From CAZCBN01 sp964496975 (GTDB taxonomy: Bacteria > Planctomycetota > Phycisphaerae > Phycisphaerales > UBA1924): DNA of 11,331 nt. Location of the stretch: the NCBI GenBank assembly GCA_964496975.1, contig CAZCBN010000108.1, forward strand, positions 1-11,331, given 5' to 3'. Below the pieces are notes generated by a model. The model was not told the origin of the DNA and searched no databases. It saw nothing but the letters and a program-made list of their open reading frames with translations. Below are positions 1 to 6,825 of this stretch, piece by piece. The position numbers and the translations under genes were made by a program. The first letter of the stretch is position 1, and each line of letters opens with the position of its first letter.

Positions 1-212
1 TGTGGATACTGCACGCATCGGGCGCGGCCGGCGCTCGGCCGAGGCGGGAGAACCCCGCCGGAGCGGGCCCCGTGCCACCCGACGACCGCGGCGGACCGTG
101 CCCTTTTTCGGGGTGCGGGCGTTGCGGGCGGTGTGCCCCGGGTGACGGCCCGGGGGGCAGAACGCCGGCGGCGGGGGGTACACCCGCGGCGGCCGGCACG
201 GACCCTTTGCGC

Positions 213-225
213 AAGGAGGTGATCC
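213..225 (+). promoter_or_regulatory. Extended perfect Shine-Dalgarno / anti-16S-tail sequence
   Basis: AAGGAGGTGATCC is the exact complement of the conserved 3' tail of bacterial 16S rRNA (GGATCACCTCCTT) over 13 bases, far longer than an ordinary ribosome binding site and much better than any site seen before the other genes here. It ends one base before a GTG codon at 227, leaving 7 bases between GGAGG and the start, which is ideal spacing. Bases 212-219 could also pair with 400-408 (one bulged C), which would hide the site. It may serve the 12-codon frame that follows or act as a ribosome-binding element of an RNA. Confidence 0.5.
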
Positions 226-226
226 A

Positions 227-265
227 GTGACGAAGTGGAACGGTACCGAGGGGCTGCGCCGCTGA
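227..265 (+). CDS. Putative 12-residue leader peptide or mini-ORF
   Basis: GTG at 227 opens a frame encoding MTKWNGTEGLRR, ending at TGA 263-265. The only strong argument for translation is the 13-base Shine-Dalgarno match just upstream at optimal spacing. The peptide is not recognised. Its last five codons (251-265) cover the 5' arm of the 9-bp helix 251-259/294-302, and the stop codon lies in the internal loop of that hairpin, so a ribosome reaching the stop would open the helix. That layout resembles a leader peptide that couples translation to RNA folding, but no codon run of one amino acid, as in classical amino-acid attenuators, is present. The same frame reopens at GTG 269 and stays open to 499, but it runs through the terminator and shows no protein-like features. 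It may equally be untranslated. Confidence 0.22.
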   Translation: MTKWNGTEGLRR

Positions 266-428
266 GGCGTGAGTCCGACGGGGCTCGCGCTGAGCGCAGC
301 CCGCGCAGGAGACCTGCCCGCGATCGCGGTGGCCCGGGCGTGCGTTGCCCCTGATGGGCGGCACGATGCGGTCCACGCGACGACGGGGGGAGGAATGTGC
401 CTCCCTTGGCAGGCGAACAGCTCCTATG

Positions 429-463
429 GCTGCCGGCTCGATGGGGCCGGCAGCTTTGTTTTT
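429..463 (+). terminator. Rho-independent terminator, plus strand
   Basis: A perfect 9-bp stem GCTGCCGGC / GCCGGCAGC (429-437 and 446-454) with an 8-base loop is followed at once by TTTGTTTTT (455-463). The T-run is only on the plus-strand side, so it ends a rightward transcript coming from the structured region to its left. It lies about 108 bases beyond the 3' end of the convergent regulator gene. Confidence 0.8.
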
Positions 464-493
464 GGCGGGGAGACGGCGATGGCGCGGGGCCCC

Positions 494-538
494 GCCTGAC
501 ATGGTCGCGCCTGACGTGGTCGTGCCTGACGGGGCGAT
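494..538. repeat. Three tandem 15-bp repeats
   Basis: Units at 494-508, 509-523 and 524-538 each begin with GCCTGAC. The first two differ at two positions (GCCTGACATGGTCGC, GCCTGACGTGGTCGT) and the third is more diverged (GCCTGACGGGGCGAT). They lie between the plus-strand terminator and the 3' end of the regulator gene, in non-coding DNA. The 15-bp period keeps a reading frame (PDMVA/PDVVV/PDGAM) but there is no other sign of coding. Nothing else was seen in 464-570 apart from a small GC hairpin just after the regulator stop codon. Confidence 0.7.
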
Positions 539-570
539 GTCGGGCGTCTTCATGGCCCCGGGGCGGGGCT

Positions 571-1293
571 TCAGAGCTCGACGAGGCCCTCGCGGATGGC
601 GAAGCGGGCGAGCTCGACGCGGTCGTGCAGGCCCAGCTTGTCCATGATGCTGGCGCGGTGGGCGTCGACGGTCTTCGGGCTGCGGTGGATGGCCTTGGCG
701 ATCTCGTTGCGGGGGAGGCCGCGGCCGATCATGCGGAGGATCTGCAGCTCGCGCGGGGTGAGGAGGCCCAGGCGGCTGTTGGGCTTGTGGCTGTTGATGC
801 TGCCGACGAAGCCGGGCTCGAGGCCGCAGCGTTGGAGGACCTCGTCGCTGAAGGCGAACTCGCCGCGTCCGGCGCGGCGGATGGCGTCGATGATGGCGCC
901 GGGCTCGTCGCGCTTGGAGAGGTAGCCCCAGGCGCCGGCCTTCACGGCGGAGTCGATGTAGCTGTCGCGGACGTAGGCGCTGAGGAGGATGACGCGGACG
1001 TCGGGCATGGTGCGGCCCAGGTCCTCGATGGCCTCGAAGGGGTCGGGGCCCTCCATCTCGATGTCGAGCAGGACGATGTCGGCCTGGGCCTCCTTCACCG
1101 CGTCGACGAGGCCCAGCGCGGAATGGCGGTGGCCCGCGAGGAGCAGGTCGGGCTCCAGGGCGAAGCGGGCGCGGAGGCCCTCGATCAGGAAGGCGTGGTC
1201 GTCGACGCAGAGGACGCGGAGACGGCGGGCGCCGACGGGGGCGGGGGTGGACGGGGAGGAAAGGGCGCGCGGATCAAGCGGGGTGGCGCTCAT
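571..1293 (-). CDS. NarL/FixJ-family two-component response regulator (receiver + LuxR-type HTH)
   Basis: A 240-residue cytoplasmic transcription regulator, the usual length for the family. An unconserved N-terminal tail of about 24 residues precedes the receiver domain (about 25-142): acidic pair D31-D32, phospho-acceptor D77 in LLDIEM, switch S105 in ILLSAY, and K127 in YLSKRDE, so all key phosphorylation residues are present. A LuxR-type helix-turn-helix follows (about 176-238) with LTPREL at 178-183 and the recognition region around SPKTVDAHRASI. The start at 1293 is chosen because it forms an ATGA overlap with the kinase stop codon; the frame is open further upstream to 1491, but that DNA codes for the kinase C-terminus in another frame. 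No strong Shine-Dalgarno is seen, which fits translational coupling. The upstream multi-PAS kinase is its obvious phosphate donor. Target genes cannot be told from the window. No T-rich terminator follows on this strand. Confidence 0.95.
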   Translation of the reverse strand: MSATPLDPRALSSPSTPAPVGARRLRVLCVDDHAFLIEGLRARFALEPDLLLAGHRHSALGLVDAVKEAQADIVLLDIEMEGPDPFEAIEDLGRTMPDVRVILLSAYVRDSYIDSAVKAGAWGYLSKRDEPGAIIDAIRRAGRGEFAFSDEVLQRCGLEPGFVGSINSHKPNSRLGLLTPRELQILRMIGRGLPRNEIAKAIHRSPKTVDAHRASIMDKLGLHDRVELARFAIREGLVEL

Positions 1294-4102
1294 GGGTGTG
1301 TTCCGTTCGGCGGCTCGGCGAAGGCGTACAGCCTGCGGAGATCGCGGAATCCGGCGGTGGGCGTAACGGTGATGCAGCGGGGGTGCTCGAGGGCCTGCTC
1401 GGGCGGTCCGACGAGGACGGCGCGGCGCTGCGGCGATTGATCGAGAAACGCGAGGAGGGCGTCGCGGCCGATGTCGGCGTCGACGACCCACAGCGTGGCG
1501 CCCGGGGGCGGCGCGGCGTCGGCGGGCATCTGCTNNNNNNNNNNATCTGCTCCACGGGACAGCCCACGGTGGACAGCACGGCGCGGTGCAGCGCGGCCGA
1601 GCGGGGGTGCCGGAGGGTGATCGCGGCCCGCGGCGCGTGCGTGGGCGCGGCGGCCGCCGGGGCGTGGGCGGCGGGCGGCGGCACGGGCCGGGCGGGCATG
1701 ACGAGTGTGACGGCGGTGCCGACGCCCGGCGTGGAGTCGATCTCGACCGAGCCGCCGACCTGGGTGAGCGCGCCGTTGACGAGGGCGAGGCCCATGCCGG
1801 TGGACAGGGCGCGGCGCTTGGTGGTGAAGAAGGGCTCGAGGGCCCGCTCGGCGACGTCGGGCGTCATGCCGATGCCGTTGTCCTCCACGCAGACGCGCAC
1901 GCTCTCGCCCGCGGGACGGGCGCTGAGGGTGATGCGTCCGCCGGGCCGGCGCGCGGCGACGATGGCCTCGGCGGCGTTGACGACGACGTTCAGCACGGCC
2001 TGCAGCAGCAGGTGGCTGGGGAGGCAGACGCGCGGCAGGTCGGCGGGGAACTCGGCGGACAGGGCCGCGCGGTCGGCGACGGTGCGGGCGAGCAGGGCCT
2101 CGCACTCGGCCCACCAGTCGGCGAGGGAGACGGCCTCGACGCAGGGCTGCGGGGCCTGCTGGGCCGAGAGGCCTCGGAGGCCCCCGCCGAGCTGATCGAG
2201 AAACTCAAGGCCGGCGCGGATGCCCTTGAAGTCTGAGGCGCGGGCGTCCTCGGCGGTGCCGCTGGCGAGGATGGCGCGGCCGAGCGAGTCGAGGTGGCAG
2301 CGCATGGGCAGGAGGATGTTGCCGATGTCGTGGCCGATGCCGGCGGAGATCTCGCCCAGCGCGGCGAGACGTCGGGCGGCGGCGAGCTGGCGGTGGCTCT
2401 CCTCGAGCTGGGCGGTGCGCTCGCGGACGATGCGTTCGAGCTCGCGGCGCTGCGCGGCCTCGGCGTGCTCGGCGTGTCGCCGCTCGGTGACGTCGATGCC
2501 CAGGCCCGTGACGGCGACCACGCCGCCGCCGCGGTCGCGCAGGGCGGAGCGGGTCCACGCGATGACGCGGCGCTGGCCCGAGCGGGTGAGCACCTCGGCC
2601 TCGGCGCGGGGCTCGAGCGGGAGGCCGGCGAAGGCGCGGCGCAGCTCGTCGCGGACGTGGACGCGGCGCTCGACGGGGACGAAGCGATCGGTCCAGCCGC
2701 GGCCGATGACGTCCTGCCGCTCCCAGCCGGTGAGGTGGAGGAGGGCGTCGTTGACGTGGGCGACGCGGCCCTCCTGGTCGATGACGACGCCGGCGAGGCC
2801 GGTGTTTTCAAAGACGTCGCGGAAGCGGCGCTCGGACTCGGAGAGGGCGCGCTCGGCGCGGCGTCGCTCGGTGACGTCAACGCCGACACCCCAGGCCCGC
2901 CAGCCGGGGATGGGGCAGCGGGCGGCGATGTTGGACCAGGCGATGCGTTTGTGCACGCCGTCGGCGCACGCGACCTCCACCTCCCAGTCGTCGTAGTCGC
3001 CGCCGCCCAGGCGGCGCCAGGCGAGGCGCAGCCTGCGCCGCTCCTCGCCCATGGGGACAAGCTTGGTGAGCCAGCGGTCGTCGTTCATGATGTCCCGGGC
3101 GGCGTAGCCGGTGATCCTCTCCGCGTGCTCGTTCCACAGCACGGGGCGGAGGGAATCGTCCATCGCCCAGACCAGGACCGGCAGCTTCTGGACAAGCGTC
3201 GCCAGCCGCTTCTGGCTCACGCGCAGCTCGCGCTCGGCCAGCTCGCGGTCGGTGATGTCCATGGCGAGGGAGGCGACGCCGATGACCCGGCCGTCCCCGT
3301 CGCGGAGGGCGGTGTTGTACCACTGGCACAGGATGGTCCGGCCGTCCTTGGTCCGGTTGGTGTTGATCGAGCTCTCGCCCCCCGCGTCGGCGACGAGCGC
3401 GGCCCAGATGCGGTCGACGTGCTCGCGCGACTCGTCGGCCACCAGCAGCGGGAAGGGGTCGCGGTTGTCCACCTCCTCGCGGCGGTAGCCGAAGACCCGC
3501 TCGGCCGCGGGGTTCCAGCGGACGACTCGGCGGTCGACCGTCCACTCAATGGCGGCCAAGGGCGTGCGCTGCAGGTGGGCGCTCAGCCGCTGCTCGCTGT
3601 CGCGGAGCCGCTGCTCGGCCTGCCTCGACAGCGACGGGTCGCGGCACAGCAGCAGCCGGCCCCACCCCTTGCCCGGCAGCCGCGTGCGCGCGCCGAGCGA
3701 CACCTCGTAGGGCGTGGCGGGATCGCGGCCGTCGGCGAAGCCCCCGGGCCCCGGGGGCACGGCCACGACGGCGACGGCGGGGGTGTCCGCGTCGCGGGCG
3801 AGGGCCTCGATGAGCGTGGCGTCGTCGCTCTGCAGGACGTCCGTAACGCGGCGACCGACCAGGGCGGCGGGGGCGAGGCCGGTCTTCCAGGCGAGCGGCT
3901 CGTTCGCGGCGAGGATGACGCCGGCGTCATCAAGCAGGGCCGCGCCGCCGGGCAGGCCGTCGACGAGGGCGATCCACACGCTGAGCGGGGCGGGGGACTC
4001 GGGGTGGTCAGTGGATCGGTCTTCGGCGCATGGCGCCGCCACCGGCGATCCGCCGGGGACGCGAACAAACACGCCATCCGTCCCCCGGTGCAAGGGGTCC
4101 AT
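1290..4102 (-). CDS. Multi-PAS sensor histidine kinase with C-terminal pseudo-receiver domain (frame broken only by a false assembly gap)
   Basis: A soluble sensor kinase without visible signal peptide or membrane segment. PAS regions lie at about 41-155 (weak), 168-290, 297-415 and 420-540, the last three ending in PAC-like DITDRE/DVTERR motifs. A short coiled coil leads to a HisKA domain with phospho-accepting H591 in GIGHDIGN. The ATPase domain has an N box (N705, N709), G1 DNGIGM (741-746), EPFFTTK (756-762) and G2 TGMGLAL (768-774). A Pro/Ala linker follows, then a receiver-like domain (about 826-925) that keeps an Asp in WVVDAD (D869) but lacks the acidic pair, switch Ser/Thr and Lys, so it is probably not phosphorylated normally. 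The 10 N at 1535-1544 shift the frame by one; removing them with one copy of the flanking ATCTGCT gives a single 931-residue frame. ATG at 4102 is the first start after an in-frame TGA three codons upstream. The PAS-HisKA plus LuxR-HTH pairing resembles FixL/FixJ in architecture; the ligand is unknown. Confidence 0.92.
1528..1551. other. False assembly gap: 10 N between two copies of the same 7-mer
   Basis: ATCTGCT ends the left flank (1528-1534) and begins the right flank (1545-1551), with N at 1535-1544 between them. Merging the two copies deletes 17 bases. Seventeen is exactly the kind of length change (1 mod 3) needed to join the kinase frame before the gap to the protein-like frame after it, giving ...CPVEQMPADAAPPP... 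across the junction. Confidence 0.9.
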
Positions 4103-4156
4103 CGGCGTTCACTTCCCGTCCGGGGTGTGGGCTCCCCGCCAGCTACCCCGAACCGG

Positions 4157-4165
4157 AGTCTAGCA
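4157..4165 (-). promoter_or_regulatory. Possible extended -10 promoter element for the kinase-regulator operon
   Basis: On the minus strand this reads TGCTAGACT: TGn followed by TAGACT, four of six matches to the -10 consensus. It would start transcription about 48 bases before the kinase ATG. No good -35 is seen at 16-18 bases; TTGGCC is 22 bases away, too far. The 4103-4273 intergenic stretch holds nothing else recognised, and the strong terminator to its right implies the operon needs its own promoter here. Confidence 0.25.
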
Positions 4166-4273
4166 GGCGCGGGGGGCATTGCTGGGCCAACCCAGAAAAG
4201 AGGTGGCGGACGCCGAGACCGACCGGTCCGCTGGGGCCCCGGGGTACGGGATGCCGCAAGGCGGCGGGCCATG

Positions 4274-4321
4274 AAAAAGGGCACGCGTCCGGGCGTCGCG
4301 TGGACGCCCGGGCGCGTGCCC
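4274..4321 (-). terminator. Very strong rho-independent terminator after the glutamine synthetase gene
   Basis: On the minus strand a 9-bp arm (4313-4321 with 4279-4287), one C-A mismatch, and a further 8-bp arm (4304-4311 with 4289-4296) enclose a 7-base loop; a run of five T follows at 4278-4274. It starts 31 bases beyond the stop codon and separates the glutamine synthetase transcript from the two-component operon. Confidence 0.92.
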
Positions 4322-4351
4322 GTCGATTGCGGCGAATGGGGCCCCTCGGCG

Positions 4352-6577
4352 TTACCGCATGAAGAGCAGCTCGCGGTACCCGGGCAGCGGCCAGAGATCG
4401 GCGGCGACGTGGAGCTCGAGCTCGTCGCTCAGCGCCCGCAGCTCGGCCATCAGGGGGCGGACGGTGTCGCGGAGGTACTTGGCGTGCCGGAGGGCGTTGT
4501 CGTCGCTGTGGTTGTCGGCGTGGTCAAGCTCGTCGAGCTTCACACGGAAGCGGTCGACCAGGTCGACGAACGACTCGAGCGCCTGGCGCTGCGAGGAGGC
4601 GTCGAGCCCGGCGCCCTCCACGGCGGCGACGGCCTCGGCGACGAGGGTCTGGTGCTTGAGCACCGCAGGCAGGATCATCTGCCGGGCGATGAGCACCATC
4701 TGCTCGCTCTCGATCTGGATCTGCTTGTTGTACTTCTCGATGAAGATGTGGGCGCGGCTCTCGACCTCGGTGTTGGAGAGCACCTTGTACTTCTTGAAGA
4801 GGTCCTTGGCCTTCTTGCTGCCGATGAGGGGCAGGGCCTCGACCGAGTCGCGCAGGTGGGGCAGGCCGCGGCGCTCGGCCTCGGCGTGCCACTCCTTGGA
4901 GTAGCCGTCGCCGTTGAAGACGACGCGCTTGTGGTCGGAGATGATCTGCTGGAGCAGGGCGCGGCAGGCGGCTTCCAGCTTGTCGGGGCCGCCCTTGCCG
5001 GCGACGGCCTTCTCGAGGTGCGTGGCGACGTAGTCGAGGCTTTCCGCGACGACGGTGTTCAGCACCGTGTTGGGCCACGAGACGGACGCGGTGGAGCCGA
5101 CGGCGCGGAACTCAAACTTGTTGCCCGTGAAGGCGAAGGGGCTGGTGCGGTTGCGGTCCCCCGCGTGGCGCGGGATCTGCGGCAGCGAGCGGGCGCCGAG
5201 GTCGAGGTCCTTTTTCTTCAGCGTGCGCTTGGCGGAGCCGGCCTCGATCTGCTCGATGATGTCGGTGAGCATGTCGCCCAGGAAGATGCTGATGATGGCG
5301 GGCGGGGCCTCGTTGGCGCCGAGGCGGTGGTCGTTGTTGGCGCTGGCGATGCAGGCCCGCAGCAGGTCGGCGTGCAGGTCCACCGCGCGGATGACGGCGC
5401 ACAGGAACGTGAGGAACTGGAGGTTGGTGTGCGTCTCGTCGCGCGGGTCCAGCAGGTTGACGCCGGTGTCGGTCGACATGGACCAGTTGTTGTGCTTGCC
5501 CGAGCCGTTCACCCCGGCGAAGGGCTTCTCGTGCAGGATGGCCTGCAGGCCGTACTTGGGGGCGACGCGCTTGATCGCCTCCATCGTCAGCATCTGGTGG
5601 TCGCAGGCGACGTTGGTGAGCTCGAAGATGGGGGCGATCTCGTACTGCCCCGGCGCGACCTCGTTGTGCCGGGTCTTCACGGGGACGCCCAGGCGGTAGA
5701 GCTCCATCTCCACGTCGGCCATGAAGGCGTTCACGCGGGGGGGGATGCTGCCGAAGTAGTGGTCCTCGAGCTGCTGGCCCTTGGGGGGCTTGGCGCCGAA
5801 GAGGGTGCGGTCGCAGGTGACGAGGTCGGGCCGGGCGTAGTAGAGCGCACGGTCGACGAGGAAATACTCCTGCTCGGGCCCGAGCGTCGTCATGACGCGG
5901 CGGACGCCGGCGTCGGTGCCGAAGACGCGGAGGATGCGCATCGCCTGCTCGCTCAGCGCGTCGATGGAGCGGAGCAGGGGCGTCTTTTTGTCGAGCGCCT
6001 CGCCGTTCCAGCTCACGAACGCGGTGGGGATGCAGAGCGTCGCGAAGTTCGGCCCGCGGACGATGAACGCGGGGGAGGAGGGGTCCCACGCGGTGTAGCC
6101 CCGGGCCTCGAAGGTGGCCCGCAGACCGCCCGAGGGGAAGCTCGACGCGTCGGGCTCGCCCTGCACCAGCTCGCCCCCGCTGAACTGCGTGATGGCGGCC
6201 CCGTCGGAGCCGGGCATCAGCAGGCTGTCGTGCTTCTCGGCGGTGCTGCCGGTGAGGGGCTGGAACCAGTGGGTGTAGTGCGTCGCGCCCTTTTCCAGGG
6301 CCCAGTCCTTCATGGCGCCGGCGACCACGTCGGCCACGGCGTGGTCGAGCTTCTCGCCCTCGTTGATCACCCGCATGAGCGCGCGGAACGTGTCCTTCGG
6401 CAGCCGCTCGCGCATCGCCCGCAGGCTGAACACGTCGCTGCCGTAGATCTGCTCCATCCGCTCTTGCTTGGCGTGCCCCTGCCCGTTGTGCCGGGCGGCG
6501 TGCCCGTTGCTGTTCGCGGCGGACATCCACGACGTGGCGGCGGCGGACGCGGCCTCGCGGGCGTGGGACAGGCTCAT
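4352..6577 (-). CDS. glnN: Type III glutamine synthetase (GSIII, GlnN-type)
   Basis: Makes glutamine from glutamate, ammonia and ATP in the cytoplasm, the main entry of ammonium into metabolism. The 741-residue length fits GSIII (about 700-730) and is far above GSI/GSII (about 350-470). Family motifs are all present: GGELVQGEPDASSFPSGG (134-151), GPEQEYF (233-239, metal-binding Glu), HNEVAPGQYE (304-313), NGSGKHNNWS (357-366, catalytic region), NDHRLGANEAPPA (415-427) and FTGNKFEFRAVGS (483-495). The C-terminal third (about 510-741) is the helical part typical of GSIII. The first 40 residues are an Ala/Ser/His/Asn-rich tail without counterpart in the core family. ATG at 6577 is preceded by GAGGAG at good spacing. 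The gene is monocistronic by context, with terminators on both sides. No PII protein gene, ammonium transporter gene, adenylylation partner or nitrogen promoter (sigma-54 -24/-12) was seen nearby. Confidence 0.97.
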   Translation of the reverse strand: MSLSHAREAASAAATSWMSAANSNGHAARHNGQGHAKQERMEQIYGSDVFSLRAMRERLPKDTFRALMRVINEGEKLDHAVADVVAGAMKDWALEKGATHYTHWFQPLTGSTAEKHDSLLMPGSDGAAITQFSGGELVQGEPDASSFPSGGLRATFEARGYTAWDPSSPAFIVRGPNFATLCIPTAFVSWNGEALDKKTPLLRSIDALSEQAMRILRVFGTDAGVRRVMTTLGPEQEYFLVDRALYYARPDLVTCDRTLFGAKPPKGQQLEDHYFGSIPPRVNAFMADVEMELYRLGVPVKTRHNEVAPGQYEIAPIFELTNVACDHQMLTMEAIKRVAPKYGLQAILHEKPFAGVNGSGKHNNWSMSTDTGVNLLDPRDETHTNLQFLTFLCAVIRAVDLHADLLRACIASANNDHRLGANEAPPAIISIFLGDMLTDIIEQIEAGSAKRTLKKKDLDLGARSLPQIPRHAGDRNRTSPFAFTGNKFEFRAVGSTASVSWPNTVLNTVVAESLDYVATHLEKAVAGKGGPDKLEAACRALLQQIISDHKRVVFNGDGYSKEWHAEAERRGLPHLRDSVEALPLIGSKKAKDLFKKYKVLSNTEVESRAHIFIEKYNKQIQIESEQMVLIARQMILPAVLKHQTLVAEAVAAVEGAGLDASSQRQALESFVDLVDRFRVKLDELDHADNHSDDNALRHAKYLRDTVRPLMAELRALSDELELHVAADLWPLPGYRELLFMR

Positions 6578-6585
6578 CGATTCGG

Positions 6586-6591
6586 CTCCTC
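6586..6591 (-). promoter_or_regulatory. Ribosome binding site of the glutamine synthetase gene
   Basis: GAGGAG on the minus strand ends 8 bases before the ATG at 6577. It supports this start over the internal methionines at residues 18 and 41. No convincing promoter was found in the 6578-6748 stretch. Confidence 0.6.
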
Positions 6592-6748
6592 ACGTCACGC
6601 GGCGACGCCCTCGGGCCGTCCCCGCGTGGCAACCGCGGCCCCCGACGGCACCCCCGCACCCGCGAGAGATCGCCCCGACGTCGGCCGCTCGCGTGCAGGG
6701 TACCGGCCCCGCGACCGCAACGCGGCCGCGCGACCGCCCGCGGCGTGC

Positions 6749-6773
6749 AAAAAACCCCGGTGCAGCCCGGCGG
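6749..6773 (-). terminator. Probable rho-independent terminator after the beta-helix protein gene
   Basis: On the minus strand a GC stem (6767-6773 with 6755-6760: four pairs plus two beyond one bulged base) and loop GCTGCA are followed by six T at 6754-6749. A second hairpin, 6818-6825 with 6792-6799 (8 bp), sits directly behind the stop codon without a T-run. Together they likely end the transcript before the glutamine synthetase gene. Confidence 0.6.
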
Positions 6774-6825
6774 AACCACCCCGCGACCCGCCGCGGCCAC
6801 GGCCGGCCCCCCTTGGCTGGCCGCG

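Larger units (their letters stand above)
17..463 (+). ncRNA. Candidate structured RNA of unknown class ending in an intrinsic terminator
   Basis: No protein gene explains this stretch. Seen on the plus strand is a chain of inverted repeats: 25-30/36-41 (6 bp), 43-48/54-59 (6 bp), a long-range helix 96-102/195-201 (7 bp, continued by 93-94/203-204 after an A-A mismatch), inside it 118-123/161-166, 134-142/149-159 (two-base bulge) and 171-175/183-187, then a long hairpin 251-259/294-302 (9 bp) capped by 267-276/281-290 (10 bp with G-U pairs), then 305-309/313-317, 340-343/361-364 with 347-350/356-359, 388-393/400-405, and the terminator at 429-463. A possible -10 element GATACT lies at 5-10, which would put the transcript start near 17; the -35 would be outside the window, so this end is a guess. 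In such GC-rich DNA short stems arise by chance, but the 9-10 bp ones and the terminator argue for a real transcript. Hallmarks of tmRNA, RNase P RNA and SRP RNA were looked for and not found. It could also be the leader or 3' UTR of an unseen gene. Confidence 0.35.

Noticed and set aside
213..225. 3' end of a minus-strand 16S rRNA gene
   Set aside because: The 13 bases fit, but the following bases do not continue as 16S (no GGTTCCCCTACGG or GGCTACCTTGTTACGACTT region).
17..463. RNase P RNA, tmRNA or SRP RNA
   Set aside because: No GAGGAAAGTCC or ACAGAA blocks (RNase P), no tRNA-like T-loop GGTTCGANTCC or tag frame ending in ALAA (tmRNA), and no GGAAGCAGCC apical loop (SRP). Only a vague resemblance to the RNase P CR-I block near 264-286.
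269..499. A 76-codon plus-strand frame starting at GTG 269
   Set aside because: It runs through the terminator hairpin and T-run, has no ribosome binding site, and its sequence has no protein-like pattern.
1294..1491. A 66-residue N-terminal extension of the response regulator
   Set aside because: This DNA codes for the kinase C-terminus in another frame, and the extension is an Arg/Pro-rich shadow sequence.
1274..1534. Kinase continuing after the N gap in its original frame to a stop at 1274
   Set aside because: That frame gives Ser/Pro/Arg-rich nonsense after the gap, while the frame ending at 1290 gives a receiver-like fold and an ATGA overlap with the regulator.
6578..6748. Promoter or nitrogen-responsive sigma-54 site for the glutamine synthetase gene
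   Set aside because: No -24/-12 pair and no -35/-10 pair with acceptable spacing; TTGCGG and TACCCT are only 12 bases apart.
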